NCBI RefSeq assembly: GCF_039908645.1
Contig: NZ_CP150917.1
Location: 4,661,501-4,725,500 of the forward strand
Direction: 5' to 3'
DNA: 64,000 nucleotides
Origin: Pseudomonas helvetica
GTDB lineage: Bacteria > Pseudomonadota > Gammaproteobacteria > Pseudomonadales > Pseudomonadaceae
The position numbers were made by a program, and so were the translations under genes. Positions 18,386 to 26,128 of this stretch are shown one piece after another (the first letter of the stretch is position 1; the number at the start of each line of letters is the position of its first letter). The notes below the pieces were generated by a model that ran no database searches, was not told the DNA's origin, and saw nothing but the letters and a program-made list of their open reading frames with translations.

Positions 18386-19258
18386 TCACCCGAGCAAGGA
18401 GAGTAATTCGCGCTCGGCCGGCCCATCAGGGACAGCCGCGCGACGCACAATACTCAACGTTCGGCGTAGCGTGAGCTGCGCGCAGGGTAGAGGGATGAGT
18501 ACGTCATTGGCCACTTCATCGGTGATACTGATGGAGGGCAGCCAAGCGATACCGCCACCATGAATGGCAGCCTGTTTGATGGCCTCGGTGTTGCCAAACT
18601 CCATGATTGATCCTTGCTGCACACCCAGGTCTTCGAGTACTGCCGCCACCAATTCGCGGGTGCCCGATCCCACCTCGCGCATCAGCAATGGCTCGTCATC
18701 GATATCCCCGGGTTTAATGGCGGTAGCATCGGCCAACCGGTGCCACGCGGCGACCACTGGCAGCAAGTCGTCCTCGCGAAAACGGGTAGCGGTCAATCCT
18801 TTTATATGCAAAGGACCTTCAATAAAGCCCAGCGAATAGCGCATATCTGCAACGGCTTCAGAAACCTGTTCCGTGTTATTCACGAAAAGACTGACCTTTA
18901 CACCTGGGTTGTTATTGCGAAAACGTGCAAGAACGCGCGGCAAGACATAGGTGCCGATAGTGCTGCTCGCCGCTATGGATAAGTGCCCAATCTTGGCGCT
19001 TTCGAGTTCCTTCATTGCTAGGTCAGCCGTTCTGGCAATATCAAAGAGCCGATCGGCATATCCGGCAAGAACGTCGCCGGCATGCGTCAAACGCATACCA
19101 CGCGGTTGGCGTTCAAAAAGTGTTAGACCGAAGCGCTCCTCAAGTTTTCGCAATTCGCGAGACAACGCTGGTTGCGAAATGTGCAACGCCTTTGCACAGG
19201 CCGTGATGCTGCCGGTCTTGGTAATCGTATGAAAGATTAAGAGATGATGAAGGTTCAT
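18386..19258 (-). CDS. LysR-type transcriptional regulator
   Basis: A 290-aa regulator. The winged HTH at 1-60 contains TGSITACAKALHISQPALSREL, followed by a two-lobed substrate-binding domain (IGTYVLPRVLARF, LGFIEGPL, MREVGSGTRELV). The last block is CbbR/CysB-like, the group that senses metabolites of carbon or sulfur metabolism. It lies downstream of and in line with the TDT exporter gene (about 200 bp gap). It could regulate the exporter, which in other bacteria is often a sulfite/C4 exporter; ligand unknown. Confidence 0.88.
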   Translation of the reverse strand: MNLHHLLIFHTITKTGSITACAKALHISQPALSRELRKLEERFGLTLFERQPRGMRLTHAGDVLAGYADRLFDIARTADLAMKELESAKIGHLSIAASSTIGTYVLPRVLARFRNNNPGVKVSLFVNNTEQVSEAVADMRYSLGFIEGPLHIKGLTATRFREDDLLPVVAAWHRLADATAIKPGDIDDEPLLMREVGSGTRELVAAVLEDLGVQQGSIMEFGNTEAIKQAAIHGGGIAWLPSISITDEVANDVLIPLPCAQLTLRRTLSIVRRAAVPDGPAERELLSLLG

Positions 19259-19454
19259 TTAAGGGAAATAATCATGGCTATAAGCGAATGCTGGCGGGTA
19301 CTCAGACGTTCCAGGATCTGGACGATGCAGTCAGCGCTAATGAAACAGCACTCACTTGGCACCCAGGCTGAGTAAATAAAGAGAGGTCATGCAGGAGGTC
19401 AGGTTGGCCGCTGACCTCAGGCTCGCAAGCCTGAGGCCGCTATTGATGAGTTGA

Positions 19455-20612
19455 CTATTTAGCCAAAGACGCCAGGCATGGCGAGACGAAAAGATGTCCT
19501 CGATACGCGCCAGCAATCGTCCTGGAAACCACGATCAACCACAGGACCGCCAACACCAACACCAAGCATCCGCCAAAAACATTGAAAAAGATGGAATGCA
19601 GAATAGCGCCCAACTTGAGAGTCGTGAGGGCATAGACGCCGATAGGAAAAGTAAACCCCCACCACCCCAGATTAAAAGGAACACCCGCCTTAAAGTAACG
19701 GACCGTGATGAGGGTGGCCATTGCCATCCACCACAACCCTAGGCCCCAGAAAAGAATGCCGGAAATCAGGCCAATGCCTTGAGCAACCTCGCCAATCCCT
19801 TGCAATCCCTGCACCGAAAAGATCGCGGGAGCGTCACTGCCTATGACCAGCATGCCCAACGCACCCGTACCGATAGGCCCCAGGGATAACCAGCTGGATG
19901 CAGCCATGCTTTCGTGGGGAAGTTTGTGCAACGCCATGCGCAACAGCAGGATGACCAGAATGCTCAGCGCGACAGGAACCGAATAGGCCCACAGTACATA
20001 GCTGGTAATCAACATAACAAATTGCGCGCCGGTATCGAGCAGGTGCGGAGCCAGCGCCCCACCACTTGCAGCCGCGACTTCCGCAGCGACAACTGGCAGC
20101 AACCAGACGGCCGTCATTTGATCGATGCTGTGCTCTTGACGGGTGAACATCATGTAAGGAATCAGCACACCGCAAGCGAGCGCCATGACCACATCAATCC
20201 ACCATAGGGCCTCAGCCAACGGTATGACCGCTGAGCCCCAACGAGCACCGCCGAACACTATAAGACCATTGATAAGGGTCGCAAGCCCCATCGGAATAGT
20301 GCCGAAGAACATCGAGACCGTGGAGTGCCCGAAGATCTGCTTGGCCTCGTCAAAAAACATGATCCACCGAGCCATGTACATCGCACTGAAGGTACAGAAC
20401 AGAAGGATATTGAACATCCAGAGCCCTTCAGCAATGGACCTCAAGCCAGGGATGGCTAGAGGAAACTGAGCCAGGGCCAAGGCAAGAATGCCGGTGCCCA
20501 TGGTCGCTGCAAACCAGTTCGGCGTGAATTGGCGTATCGCATCGCGAGGTCGACTCAAATGGCTAAGGGGTTTGGCTCCCGCATTGATAGTTGCGAGATC
20601 TTTAAGCGACAT
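19455..20612 (-). CDS. TDT/SLAC1-family transporter (tellurite/dicarboxylate or sulfite exporter)
   Basis: A 385-aa, ten-helix membrane protein of the TDT family. Evidence: FTPNWFAATMGTGILALAL near the N-terminus (family signature PxWFxxxMGTG), VFGGARWG, and a C-terminal FNLGWWGFTFPIGVYALTT, which is the second TDT signature. The family includes TehA, malate permease Mae1 and sulfite exporter Ssu1. Because the island also carries a sulfite dehydrogenase, sulfite is a reasonable guess for the substrate, but the sequence does not decide between anions. Confidence 0.85.
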   Translation of the reverse strand: MSLKDLATINAGAKPLSHLSRPRDAIRQFTPNWFAATMGTGILALALAQFPLAIPGLRSIAEGLWMFNILLFCTFSAMYMARWIMFFDEAKQIFGHSTVSMFFGTIPMGLATLINGLIVFGGARWGSAVIPLAEALWWIDVVMALACGVLIPYMMFTRQEHSIDQMTAVWLLPVVAAEVAAASGGALAPHLLDTGAQFVMLITSYVLWAYSVPVALSILVILLLRMALHKLPHESMAASSWLSLGPIGTGALGMLVIGSDAPAIFSVQGLQGIGEVAQGIGLISGILFWGLGLWWMAMATLITVRYFKAGVPFNLGWWGFTFPIGVYALTTLKLGAILHSIFFNVFGGCLVLVLAVLWLIVVSRTIAGAYRGHLFVSPCLASLAK

Positions 20613-20697
20613 GACAATCTTCCTGATGTATGTGTGGCTGAGCGTGCGCTCATTTTTTGGGTGAGTTGCTTATCGCAATTTCGCGGTTCGGCAAAGA

Positions 20698-20738
20698 ACA
20701 GCCTCTTCGGGCAACTCTCGACTTTTTGAAGAGGCTGT
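20698..20738 (-). terminator. Stem-loop downstream of the bd oxidase operon
   Basis: Inverted repeat acagcctcttc (20698-20708) with gaagaggctgt (20728-20738), 19-nt loop containing actttttg. It begins about 20 bp after the last oxidase gene and before the TDT gene. Probably a terminator or transcript end, though it lacks a clean trailing T run. Confidence 0.6.
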
Positions 20739-20758
20739 ATCCAGTATCAGAATGTTGG

Positions 20759-20920
20759 TCAGTGCGACTTCATCCCCGCCGCCTGCATGAACAGTCGGAT
20801 CAGCATGGCAAACACACCTAGTGCCGCCACGCTGCCCACATAAATCACCAGCATCCAGCCCAACTTCTGCCGCAGTAGTGGCTTATGCTCGGCCGGTTCA
20901 ACAATTGTCTTACTGTCCAT
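20759..20920 (-). CDS. Small bd-oxidase subunit (DUF2474/CydX-like)
   Basis: A 53-aa peptide, MDSKTIVEPAEHKPLLRQ followed by one transmembrane helix (WMLVIYVGSVAALGVFAML). DUF2474 peptides are the single-helix accessory subunit of CIO-type bd oxidases. It follows cydB after 15 nt in the same orientation. Missed by size-limited gene callers. Confidence 0.85.
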   Translation of the reverse strand: MDSKTIVEPAEHKPLLRQKLGWMLVIYVGSVAALGVFAMLIRLFMQAAGMKSH

Positions 20921-20935
20921 TGGAGCAGCCCTCTG

Positions 20936-21943
20936 CTAGTGGTAACCGTCTTCGTGGGTAACCTTGCCGCGGAACACGTAGTAGCTCCAGAAGCTGTAAC
21001 CCAGGATGAACGGGATAGTGAACAAGGTACCCAGCAGGAGAAAGCCCTGGCTTTGCGGTGGGGCAGCAGCCTCCCAAATTGAAATGGACGGAGGCACGAT
21101 GTTCGGCCACAGACTGATGCCCAAACCGCTGTAGCCGAGGAATACCAGCAGCAGGGTCAGCAGGAACGGCGTGTAGTGCGCGTTGCGCGCCACCGCCTTG
21201 AGCAGGCACCAGGTTGTGATCAGCACCAGAATCGGCACCGGCAGGAACCAGAACAGGTTCGGCAGGATGAACCAGCGAGCGGCAATCTCGGGATGGGTGA
21301 GTGGCGTCCAGATACTGACGATAGCGATTACCGCCAGCAGCACGAGAACCAGCGGCCGAGCCAGGTTATGCATCCGTTCTTGCAACTTGCCTTCGGTTTT
21401 CATGATCAGCCAGGTACAACCCAGCAAGGCATACGCGACGATCAGGGCCAGGCCACAAAACAGGCTGAAGGGTGTCAACCAGTCCAGCTCACCACCAGCG
21501 AACTGCCGATTGACCACCGGTATACCATCGATGAACGCCCCCAGCGCCACGCCCTGGAAGAATGTGGCGACCAGCGAACCACCGATGAAGGCTTTGTCCC
21601 AGATATGACGCTTGTGTTCTTTGGCCTTGAAGCGGAACTCAAAGGCCACGCCCCGGAATATGAGCCCGAACAGCATCAGAATCAGCGGCAGATATAATGC
21701 CGATAATACCACCGAGTAAGCCAGCGGGAAGGCACCGAGCAGCGCCGCGCCACCCAGTACGAGCCAGGTCTCGTTACCGTCCCAGATGGGGGCGACGGTG
21801 TTCATCATCACGTCACGATCGGTCTTGCCCGGAATGAACGGAAAGAGAATGCCAATCCCCAGGTCGAAGCCGTCCATGATCACGTACATCATGATGCCGA
21901 AAATGATGACCACGGCCCAAATCAATGGAAGATCAATACCCAT
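20936..21943 (-). CDS. cydB: Cytochrome bd-type (cyanide-insensitive) oxidase subunit II
   Basis: A 335-aa, eight-helix subunit II. The N-terminal MYVIMDGFDLGIGILFPF and the WDGNETWLVLGGAALLGAFP block are diagnostic for CydB/CioB. It pairs with subunit I to oxidise quinol directly with O2 using haem only, no copper. It starts 3 nt after the cydA stop. Confidence 0.95.
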   Translation of the reverse strand: MGIDLPLIWAVVIIFGIMMYVIMDGFDLGIGILFPFIPGKTDRDVMMNTVAPIWDGNETWLVLGGAALLGAFPLAYSVVLSALYLPLILMLFGLIFRGVAFEFRFKAKEHKRHIWDKAFIGGSLVATFFQGVALGAFIDGIPVVNRQFAGGELDWLTPFSLFCGLALIVAYALLGCTWLIMKTEGKLQERMHNLARPLVLVLLAVIAIVSIWTPLTHPEIAARWFILPNLFWFLPVPILVLITTWCLLKAVARNAHYTPFLLTLLLVFLGYSGLGISLWPNIVPPSISIWEAAAPPQSQGFLLLGTLFTIPFILGYSFWSYYVFRGKVTHEDGYH

Positions 21944-21946
21944 AAC

Positions 21947-23365
21947 TCAGTTCCCCTTCTTGTTCGGGCTAAGGCGGTGATCGCCTTCAACGGTGTCGTC
22001 GGTAGCGGAAAGACCAGAACCTGCGTGTCTGATTTCTGCGCCTTCGTTGGTCTTCGGACCTTTGCGCACCAGGCGCATCATGTAGCCGAAACCGGTACCG
22101 AACAGCGCGAAATACACCACCACAAACAGCACCAGGGTAAGGCTCATCTGTGCCACGCTGTGGTTTGAGGAAGCATCGGCAGTACGCAACAGGCCATACA
22201 CCACCCACGGTTGACGACCGATTTCGGTGGTGAGCCAACCGGCGAGAATCGCGATCAAACCGGACGGCCCCATGAACATCGCCAAGTACAGAAAGGGGCG
22301 GCACTGGTAAAGCGTTCCGCGTTTGCGCAACCACAAGCTCCACAATCCGGTGAAGAGCATCAACATGCCGAGGCCGGCCATCACCCGGAACGACCAGAAC
22401 ACGATGGTCGAGTTCGGGCGATCTTCAGGGGCAAACGATTTCAGGGCGGGAACCTGTTTCTCCAGGCTATGGGTCAGTATCAGACTGCCCAGGTATGGAA
22501 TTTCGACGGTGAATCTAGTCTTCTCGGCTTTCATGTCCGGCCAGCCGAACAGAATCAGCGGTGTCGGTTCGTTACCACGGTTTTGCCAATGCCCTTCAAT
22601 CGCAGCGATTTTTGCCGGCTGATGTTCCAGCGTATTCAGGCCGTGCATATCACCGACCATGATCTGAATGGGCATGACGATCAACGCCATCCACATGGCC
22701 ATCGACAGCATGGTGCGGATCGCCGGGTTATCACGGCCGCGCAACAGATGCCAGGCAGCCGATGAACCGACAAAGAAGGCGGTGGCAACAAACGCAGCGA
22801 TCGACATGTGTGCGAGGCGGTAGGGTAACGATGGGTTGAAAATGACCGCCAGCCAATCCGTCGGAATCACCTGCCCGTTAACGACTTCGAAGCCATTGGG
22901 GGTTTGCATCCAGCTATTGGACGCCAAAATCCAGAAGGTCGATATCAGCGTTCCAAGAGACACCATTACGGTCGAGAAAAAATGCAGTCCGCGCCCGACG
23001 CGGCCCCAGCCGAACAACATCACACCCAGAAAGCCCGCCTCAAGAAAGAAGGCGGTGAGCACCTCATAGGTAAGCAGCGTTCCGGTGACGGGACCGGCGA
23101 AGTCCGAAAAGCGACTCCAGTTGGTACCGAACTGATAGGCCATCACAATGCCGGACACCACGCCCATGCCGAAGTTGACCGCAAAAATCTTCGACCAGAA
23201 GTGGTACAGATCACGGTAGGTGTCGTTACGGGTCTTGAGCCACAACCCCTCAAGAACGGCCAGGTAACCCGCCAAACCGACGGTGATGGCCGGGAACAGG
23301 ATATGGAACGACACCGTAAATGCAAACTGCATTCGCGCCAAGTCTAATGCCTGTAGGTTGAACAT
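21947..23365 (-). CDS. cydA: Cytochrome bd-type (cyanide-insensitive) oxidase subunit I
   Basis: A 472-aa quinol oxidase subunit I. The N-terminal LARMQFAFTVSFHILFPAI carries the high-spin haem His. The Q-loop is short, as in CIO rather than E. coli CydA. GRQPWVVYGLLRTADASS is the conserved C-terminal quinol-site block. The oxidase is cyanide- and sulfide-tolerant and copper-free, which fits an island that also handles copper. No FNR/ANR box could be found upstream. Confidence 0.95.
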   Translation of the reverse strand: MFNLQALDLARMQFAFTVSFHILFPAITVGLAGYLAVLEGLWLKTRNDTYRDLYHFWSKIFAVNFGMGVVSGIVMAYQFGTNWSRFSDFAGPVTGTLLTYEVLTAFFLEAGFLGVMLFGWGRVGRGLHFFSTVMVSLGTLISTFWILASNSWMQTPNGFEVVNGQVIPTDWLAVIFNPSLPYRLAHMSIAAFVATAFFVGSSAAWHLLRGRDNPAIRTMLSMAMWMALIVMPIQIMVGDMHGLNTLEHQPAKIAAIEGHWQNRGNEPTPLILFGWPDMKAEKTRFTVEIPYLGSLILTHSLEKQVPALKSFAPEDRPNSTIVFWSFRVMAGLGMLMLFTGLWSLWLRKRGTLYQCRPFLYLAMFMGPSGLIAILAGWLTTEIGRQPWVVYGLLRTADASSNHSVAQMSLTLVLFVVVYFALFGTGFGYMMRLVRKGPKTNEGAEIRHAGSGLSATDDTVEGDHRLSPNKKGN

Positions 23366-23823
23366 AACTGCCCTCTTATATGCAGATAAAGCATGACTGC
23401 AACAGTACTTTGAAGTAAGTGACTGCGCTCTACATTACCGATGTACTTTCTCTGCCGAGATGGCACGCGGAACCACGAAAGATAAGCCGGCTCAAGTCTT
23501 TTAAATCAGCAAAAGATCATAAACCAAACTTCAACCACCAGAATTGAATACAAAACGCAATTCATTGGAACACAGTGAGTCTTGACTTAAAGACTCCGTC
23601 TTTGAATGAGTGTTAAACCACGCGAAACTGACCCTCCATAAAACCCCACAGTTCGCTTTTTCCAGGAACTATAGAAATGGAGCTCAGCAAAGCCATTAAG
23701 AACAGCTACGACCTGTACGATGCTCATACTTCTTATGCGTGATAACGCGCTTTAGTAATCCTTCTGATGTGAAGCTGTGTAGTTTAAGTCATTTTCTTAT
23801 CGGCTTTTTACCGTATTATCGGC
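23366..23823. other. Promoter region of the bd oxidase operon
   Basis: About 460 bp between cydA (leftward) and a hairpin at 23824. AT-rich, with no gene. I looked for TTGAT-N4-ATCAA (ANR) and found none. Confidence 0.5.
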
Positions 23824-23854
23824 AAGCCTTATCGATTTTTCCGATAAGGCTTTT
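23824..23854. terminator. Hairpin with T tail
   Basis: Stem aagccttatcg (23824-23834) with cgataaggctt (23842-23852), loop attttt c, then TTTT. Two further TTATCGGC copies lie just upstream (around 23796-23823), so the TTATCG word is repeated three times here. Either a terminator or part of a binding region. Confidence 0.5.
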
Positions 23855-23871
23855 AACGGGGCATCTCTGTC

Positions 23872-24033
23872 GTGAACATGACGCTTAACTCAACATTTAA
23901 TCAAGGCGATGCTACAAGGCACAAACAGCTGTCGACAATCATGACCCATGAGGTGATTGAGGCTCGATTAACTCAGCAGTATGGCGAACGGAGTGCGTAT
24001 AAAAAATCGAGGTTAAATCGCCGACAAGCGTAG
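23872..24033 (+). CDS. Short ORF of unknown function
   Basis: A 53-aa frame from GTG 23872 (or ATG 23878), MNMTLNSTFNQGDATRHKQ... ending RLNRRQA. Polar, no recognised motif. It stands alone, directly after the hairpin, and its only support is a continuous reading frame. Could be the N-terminus of a truncated regulator. Confidence 0.3.
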   Translation: MNMTLNSTFNQGDATRHKQLSTIMTHEVIEARLTQQYGERSAYKKSRLNRRQA

Positions 24034-24166
24034 ACGCCCGAAACTATGACAAAGTTCAGGACATTTTTTCTTTCGTGTACGCCGGCATTAGGGTTCTTTA
24101 ACGGAGGGAAGAGGTGCAGTTTCTCGGAAAAAACGACCTACCGATTTCATAAATTAAAGCCTGGCG

Positions 24167-24688
24167 CTACAGGTAAACGATCTCCATCATCAGGGTTGCG
24201 TTATAACTGCCAACCGCAGGTAACTCCTGTACGCCGAGTACCGGCTTGACCGAAAGCTTGAGATTCAGCGCTGTCGCCTCGACCAAGAACGTCAGTGGCT
24301 CGCCAAAATTGAGATCCACTTCGCGGACAGTGCCTGTCACGTCGCTCAGACGGGTTTTCAATCCCAGTTTGTCCAACGTGGTACGCAACGTAGAGGCGTC
24401 GTAGGCGCCGTTGCCGGCAGTGAAGCGCAATTGCACCTTACTGCCCTGCGTACATTGGAAACCCAGGGCAACGTCTGTCCACTCGTTAAGCCCCATTTTC
24501 AATGAGTTGAGACTCACGCTGGGAAGATCAACGCTTTGCGTCGCCCCAAAATTGGCGGTACAGGGCGGCTTGATAAGGCTGCCGCTGATGTCGAGACGAG
24601 TGGTATCGGCGGCTATGGTCTTGGTGGAGCAAAGCATGACCGCAGACAATAACGTCCCCCACAGCATCACCCTGATGACCGTTGACAT
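24167..24688 (-). CDS. Minor fimbrial subunit
   Basis: A 173-aa secreted protein, last gene of the fimbrial operon. Signal peptide 1-27 (VMLWGTLLSAVMLC...), then the pilin fold with two Cys (PPCTANFG and LGFQCTQG) and the terminal donor strand region ending NATLMMEIVYL. The penultimate Tyr and alternating hydrophobics allow chaperone-assisted donor-strand exchange. Similar to its upstream neighbour (24690) over the RPPC/KPPC block. Confidence 0.82.
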   Translation of the reverse strand: MSTVIRVMLWGTLLSAVMLCSTKTIAADTTRLDISGSLIKPPCTANFGATQSVDLPSVSLNSLKMGLNEWTDVALGFQCTQGSKVQLRFTAGNGAYDASTLRTTLDKLGLKTRLSDVTGTVREVDLNFGEPLTFLVEATALNLKLSVKPVLGVQELPAVGSYNATLMMEIVYL

Positions 24689-24689
24689 A

Positions 24690-25181
24690 TCACAGGTACT
24701 CGATATTGATCATCGTCGAAGCACTGAAATTACCTTCGGTAAGCGCACCCGTCGCAACGAGCTTTGCCTTCATGCTCAAGTCTACGGTGCCGCTTTGCTT
24801 GGTCAGCGTACGTTTTGCCCCTGTGATATCAACTTCCGAGCTGTCGCTGTTCAGCGTCAGCGTATACGCCAGATTGGCCTTGTCTGTTGCCGCCTGGGTG
24901 GTCGAGCCAGCCATGACGCCCGATGCCTTGACGCTGACACTCAAAGAAGAGTTCGCCGGGCAAGTCAGCGTAACGGGCACTGGGATCACCGGCGCGGAGG
25001 AAACCTGGTCATAACGCAGGCTGCCGAAATTCACACTCAACGTCTTGCTGCTGGTCACCGTGCAAGGCGGCCTGGTGAGCGTGCCAGATACATTAATGGT
25101 GACAGTATCGGTAATCGCGAGTGCAGACCGGCAGGTCAGCATCACGACAACTGCAGCGGTCAGCGAGAAAGGCAATTTCAT
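24690..25181 (-). CDS. Minor fimbrial subunit
   Basis: A 163-aa pilin-like protein with signal MKLPFSLTAAVVVMLTCRSA. The mature part has GTLTRPPCTVTSSKTLSVNFG and VTLTCPANSS (disulfide Cys pair) and ends STMINIEYL, the typical chaperone-recognition C-terminus. It is one base from the following subunit gene and about 20 bp after the adhesin gene. Confidence 0.85.
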   Translation of the reverse strand: MKLPFSLTAAVVVMLTCRSALAITDTVTINVSGTLTRPPCTVTSSKTLSVNFGSLRYDQVSSAPVIPVPVTLTCPANSSLSVSVKASGVMAGSTTQAATDKANLAYTLTLNSDSSEVDITGAKRTLTKQSGTVDLSMKAKLVATGALTEGNFSASTMINIEYL

Positions 25182-25201
25182 GATCGAGTTCCTTTAGAAG
25201 A

Positions 25202-26119
25202 TCAGGGATAGACAATGTTCAGTGTGTACTGGCTGGAAAAATCCCCGACAGGGGAACTGCCAGCATTGAGCTTGGGACGGAATCCAAGTTGGATGAGGTT
25301 GCTACCCTTGTTCATTGCAAAATTGCGCGGTGTGTTAAAGACAACGGCAGAGGTGCTGTCGACCCATGTGGCGGCCATGGATAAACCGTCAAGGGTAGTT
25401 GCGGATACACCAGGGGAACCATTGACCGCGCTTTGAGTCGGTACAAGCGTGACATTGACCTGCGTGGCTGCGCTGCAGCTCAAGCTGATTTCAGCCACCT
25501 GCTGCGACGAGGCGAAGTCGTTGCTCGTAAGCGCACCGAACCCAAGGGCAAGATGGGACGCTGAGCTGATGGAGCAAGTAGGTTGAACAACCGTGTAGGC
25601 GAAATTCACCACCCCGATGGCGACTTTACTCGCGAAAGCCACATCGGTTCCATATAAGGTCACCCCTCCAAAATAAAATCCTGGCGTGGTCCTAGTGGTC
25701 CCAGAGATGATGAAATCGTATGAAAGAGTATCACCGACGTCTAGGTACCCGTCACAATTGCCCGGTTCAAAACAAGCAGTATTTGCTGGAGCACTCTCAT
25801 AGGGCACGTCATAACCAGTTGCCGCCGCCACTACCGTTAAGTCTCGCCCCGTGTTGGACTGCCCATGCTGGGCTTGGGTGTAGTATCCACCTAGCGCAAT
25901 GATTGAGTTGACTTTGCAAGTTCCTGCAAAGCGGGTCTGGAAAGGACTAAGTGGAATGACCTCTTTTAGATTCACGGTCATCTCGGTGTTGCTGCAAGTT
26001 AAACTAAGCACCGGGTCCGCAGACATAGCGTATCGACTGGCCAGACTGCAAAAAACAATTAAAAAGCAGCACCGGATTTTTCTTATCCAGATAAATTTTC
26101 CCATTGTCAGATCACGCAT
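25202..26119 (-). CDS. Fimbrial adhesin (two-domain tip subunit)
   Basis: A 305-aa subunit, longer than the others, with an N-terminal signal (start at 26119, or MGKFIWIR at 26104). An N-terminal domain of ~150 residues carries four Cys (LTCSNTE, GTCKVN, ACFEPGNCDGY) and lacks pilin features. A C-terminal pilin domain begins near PTCSISSASHLALGFG and ends SQYTLNIVYP. A lectin-like domain plus pilin domain is the architecture of tip adhesins. The receptor is unknown. Confidence 0.78.
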   Translation of the reverse strand: MRDLTMGKFIWIRKIRCCFLIVFCSLASRYAMSADPVLSLTCSNTEMTVNLKEVIPLSPFQTRFAGTCKVNSIIALGGYYTQAQHGQSNTGRDLTVVAAATGYDVPYESAPANTACFEPGNCDGYLDVGDTLSYDFIISGTTRTTPGFYFGGVTLYGTDVAFASKVAIGVVNFAYTVVQPTCSISSASHLALGFGALTSNDFASSQQVAEISLSCSAATQVNVTLVPTQSAVNGSPGVSATTLDGLSMAATWVDSTSAVVFNTPRNFAMNKGSNLIQLGFRPKLNAGSSPVGDFSSQYTLNIVYP

Positions 26120-26128
26120 AGGACCACC

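Noticed and set aside
20600-20625. Possible further RcsB-like site at the TDT start (TGACAATCTTCCTGA)
   Set aside because: Only about 10 of 14 positions fit and it overlaps the start codon; likely chance.
23366-23823. ANR/FNR box for the bd oxidase
   Set aside because: No TTGAT-N4-ATCAA site found in the upstream region.
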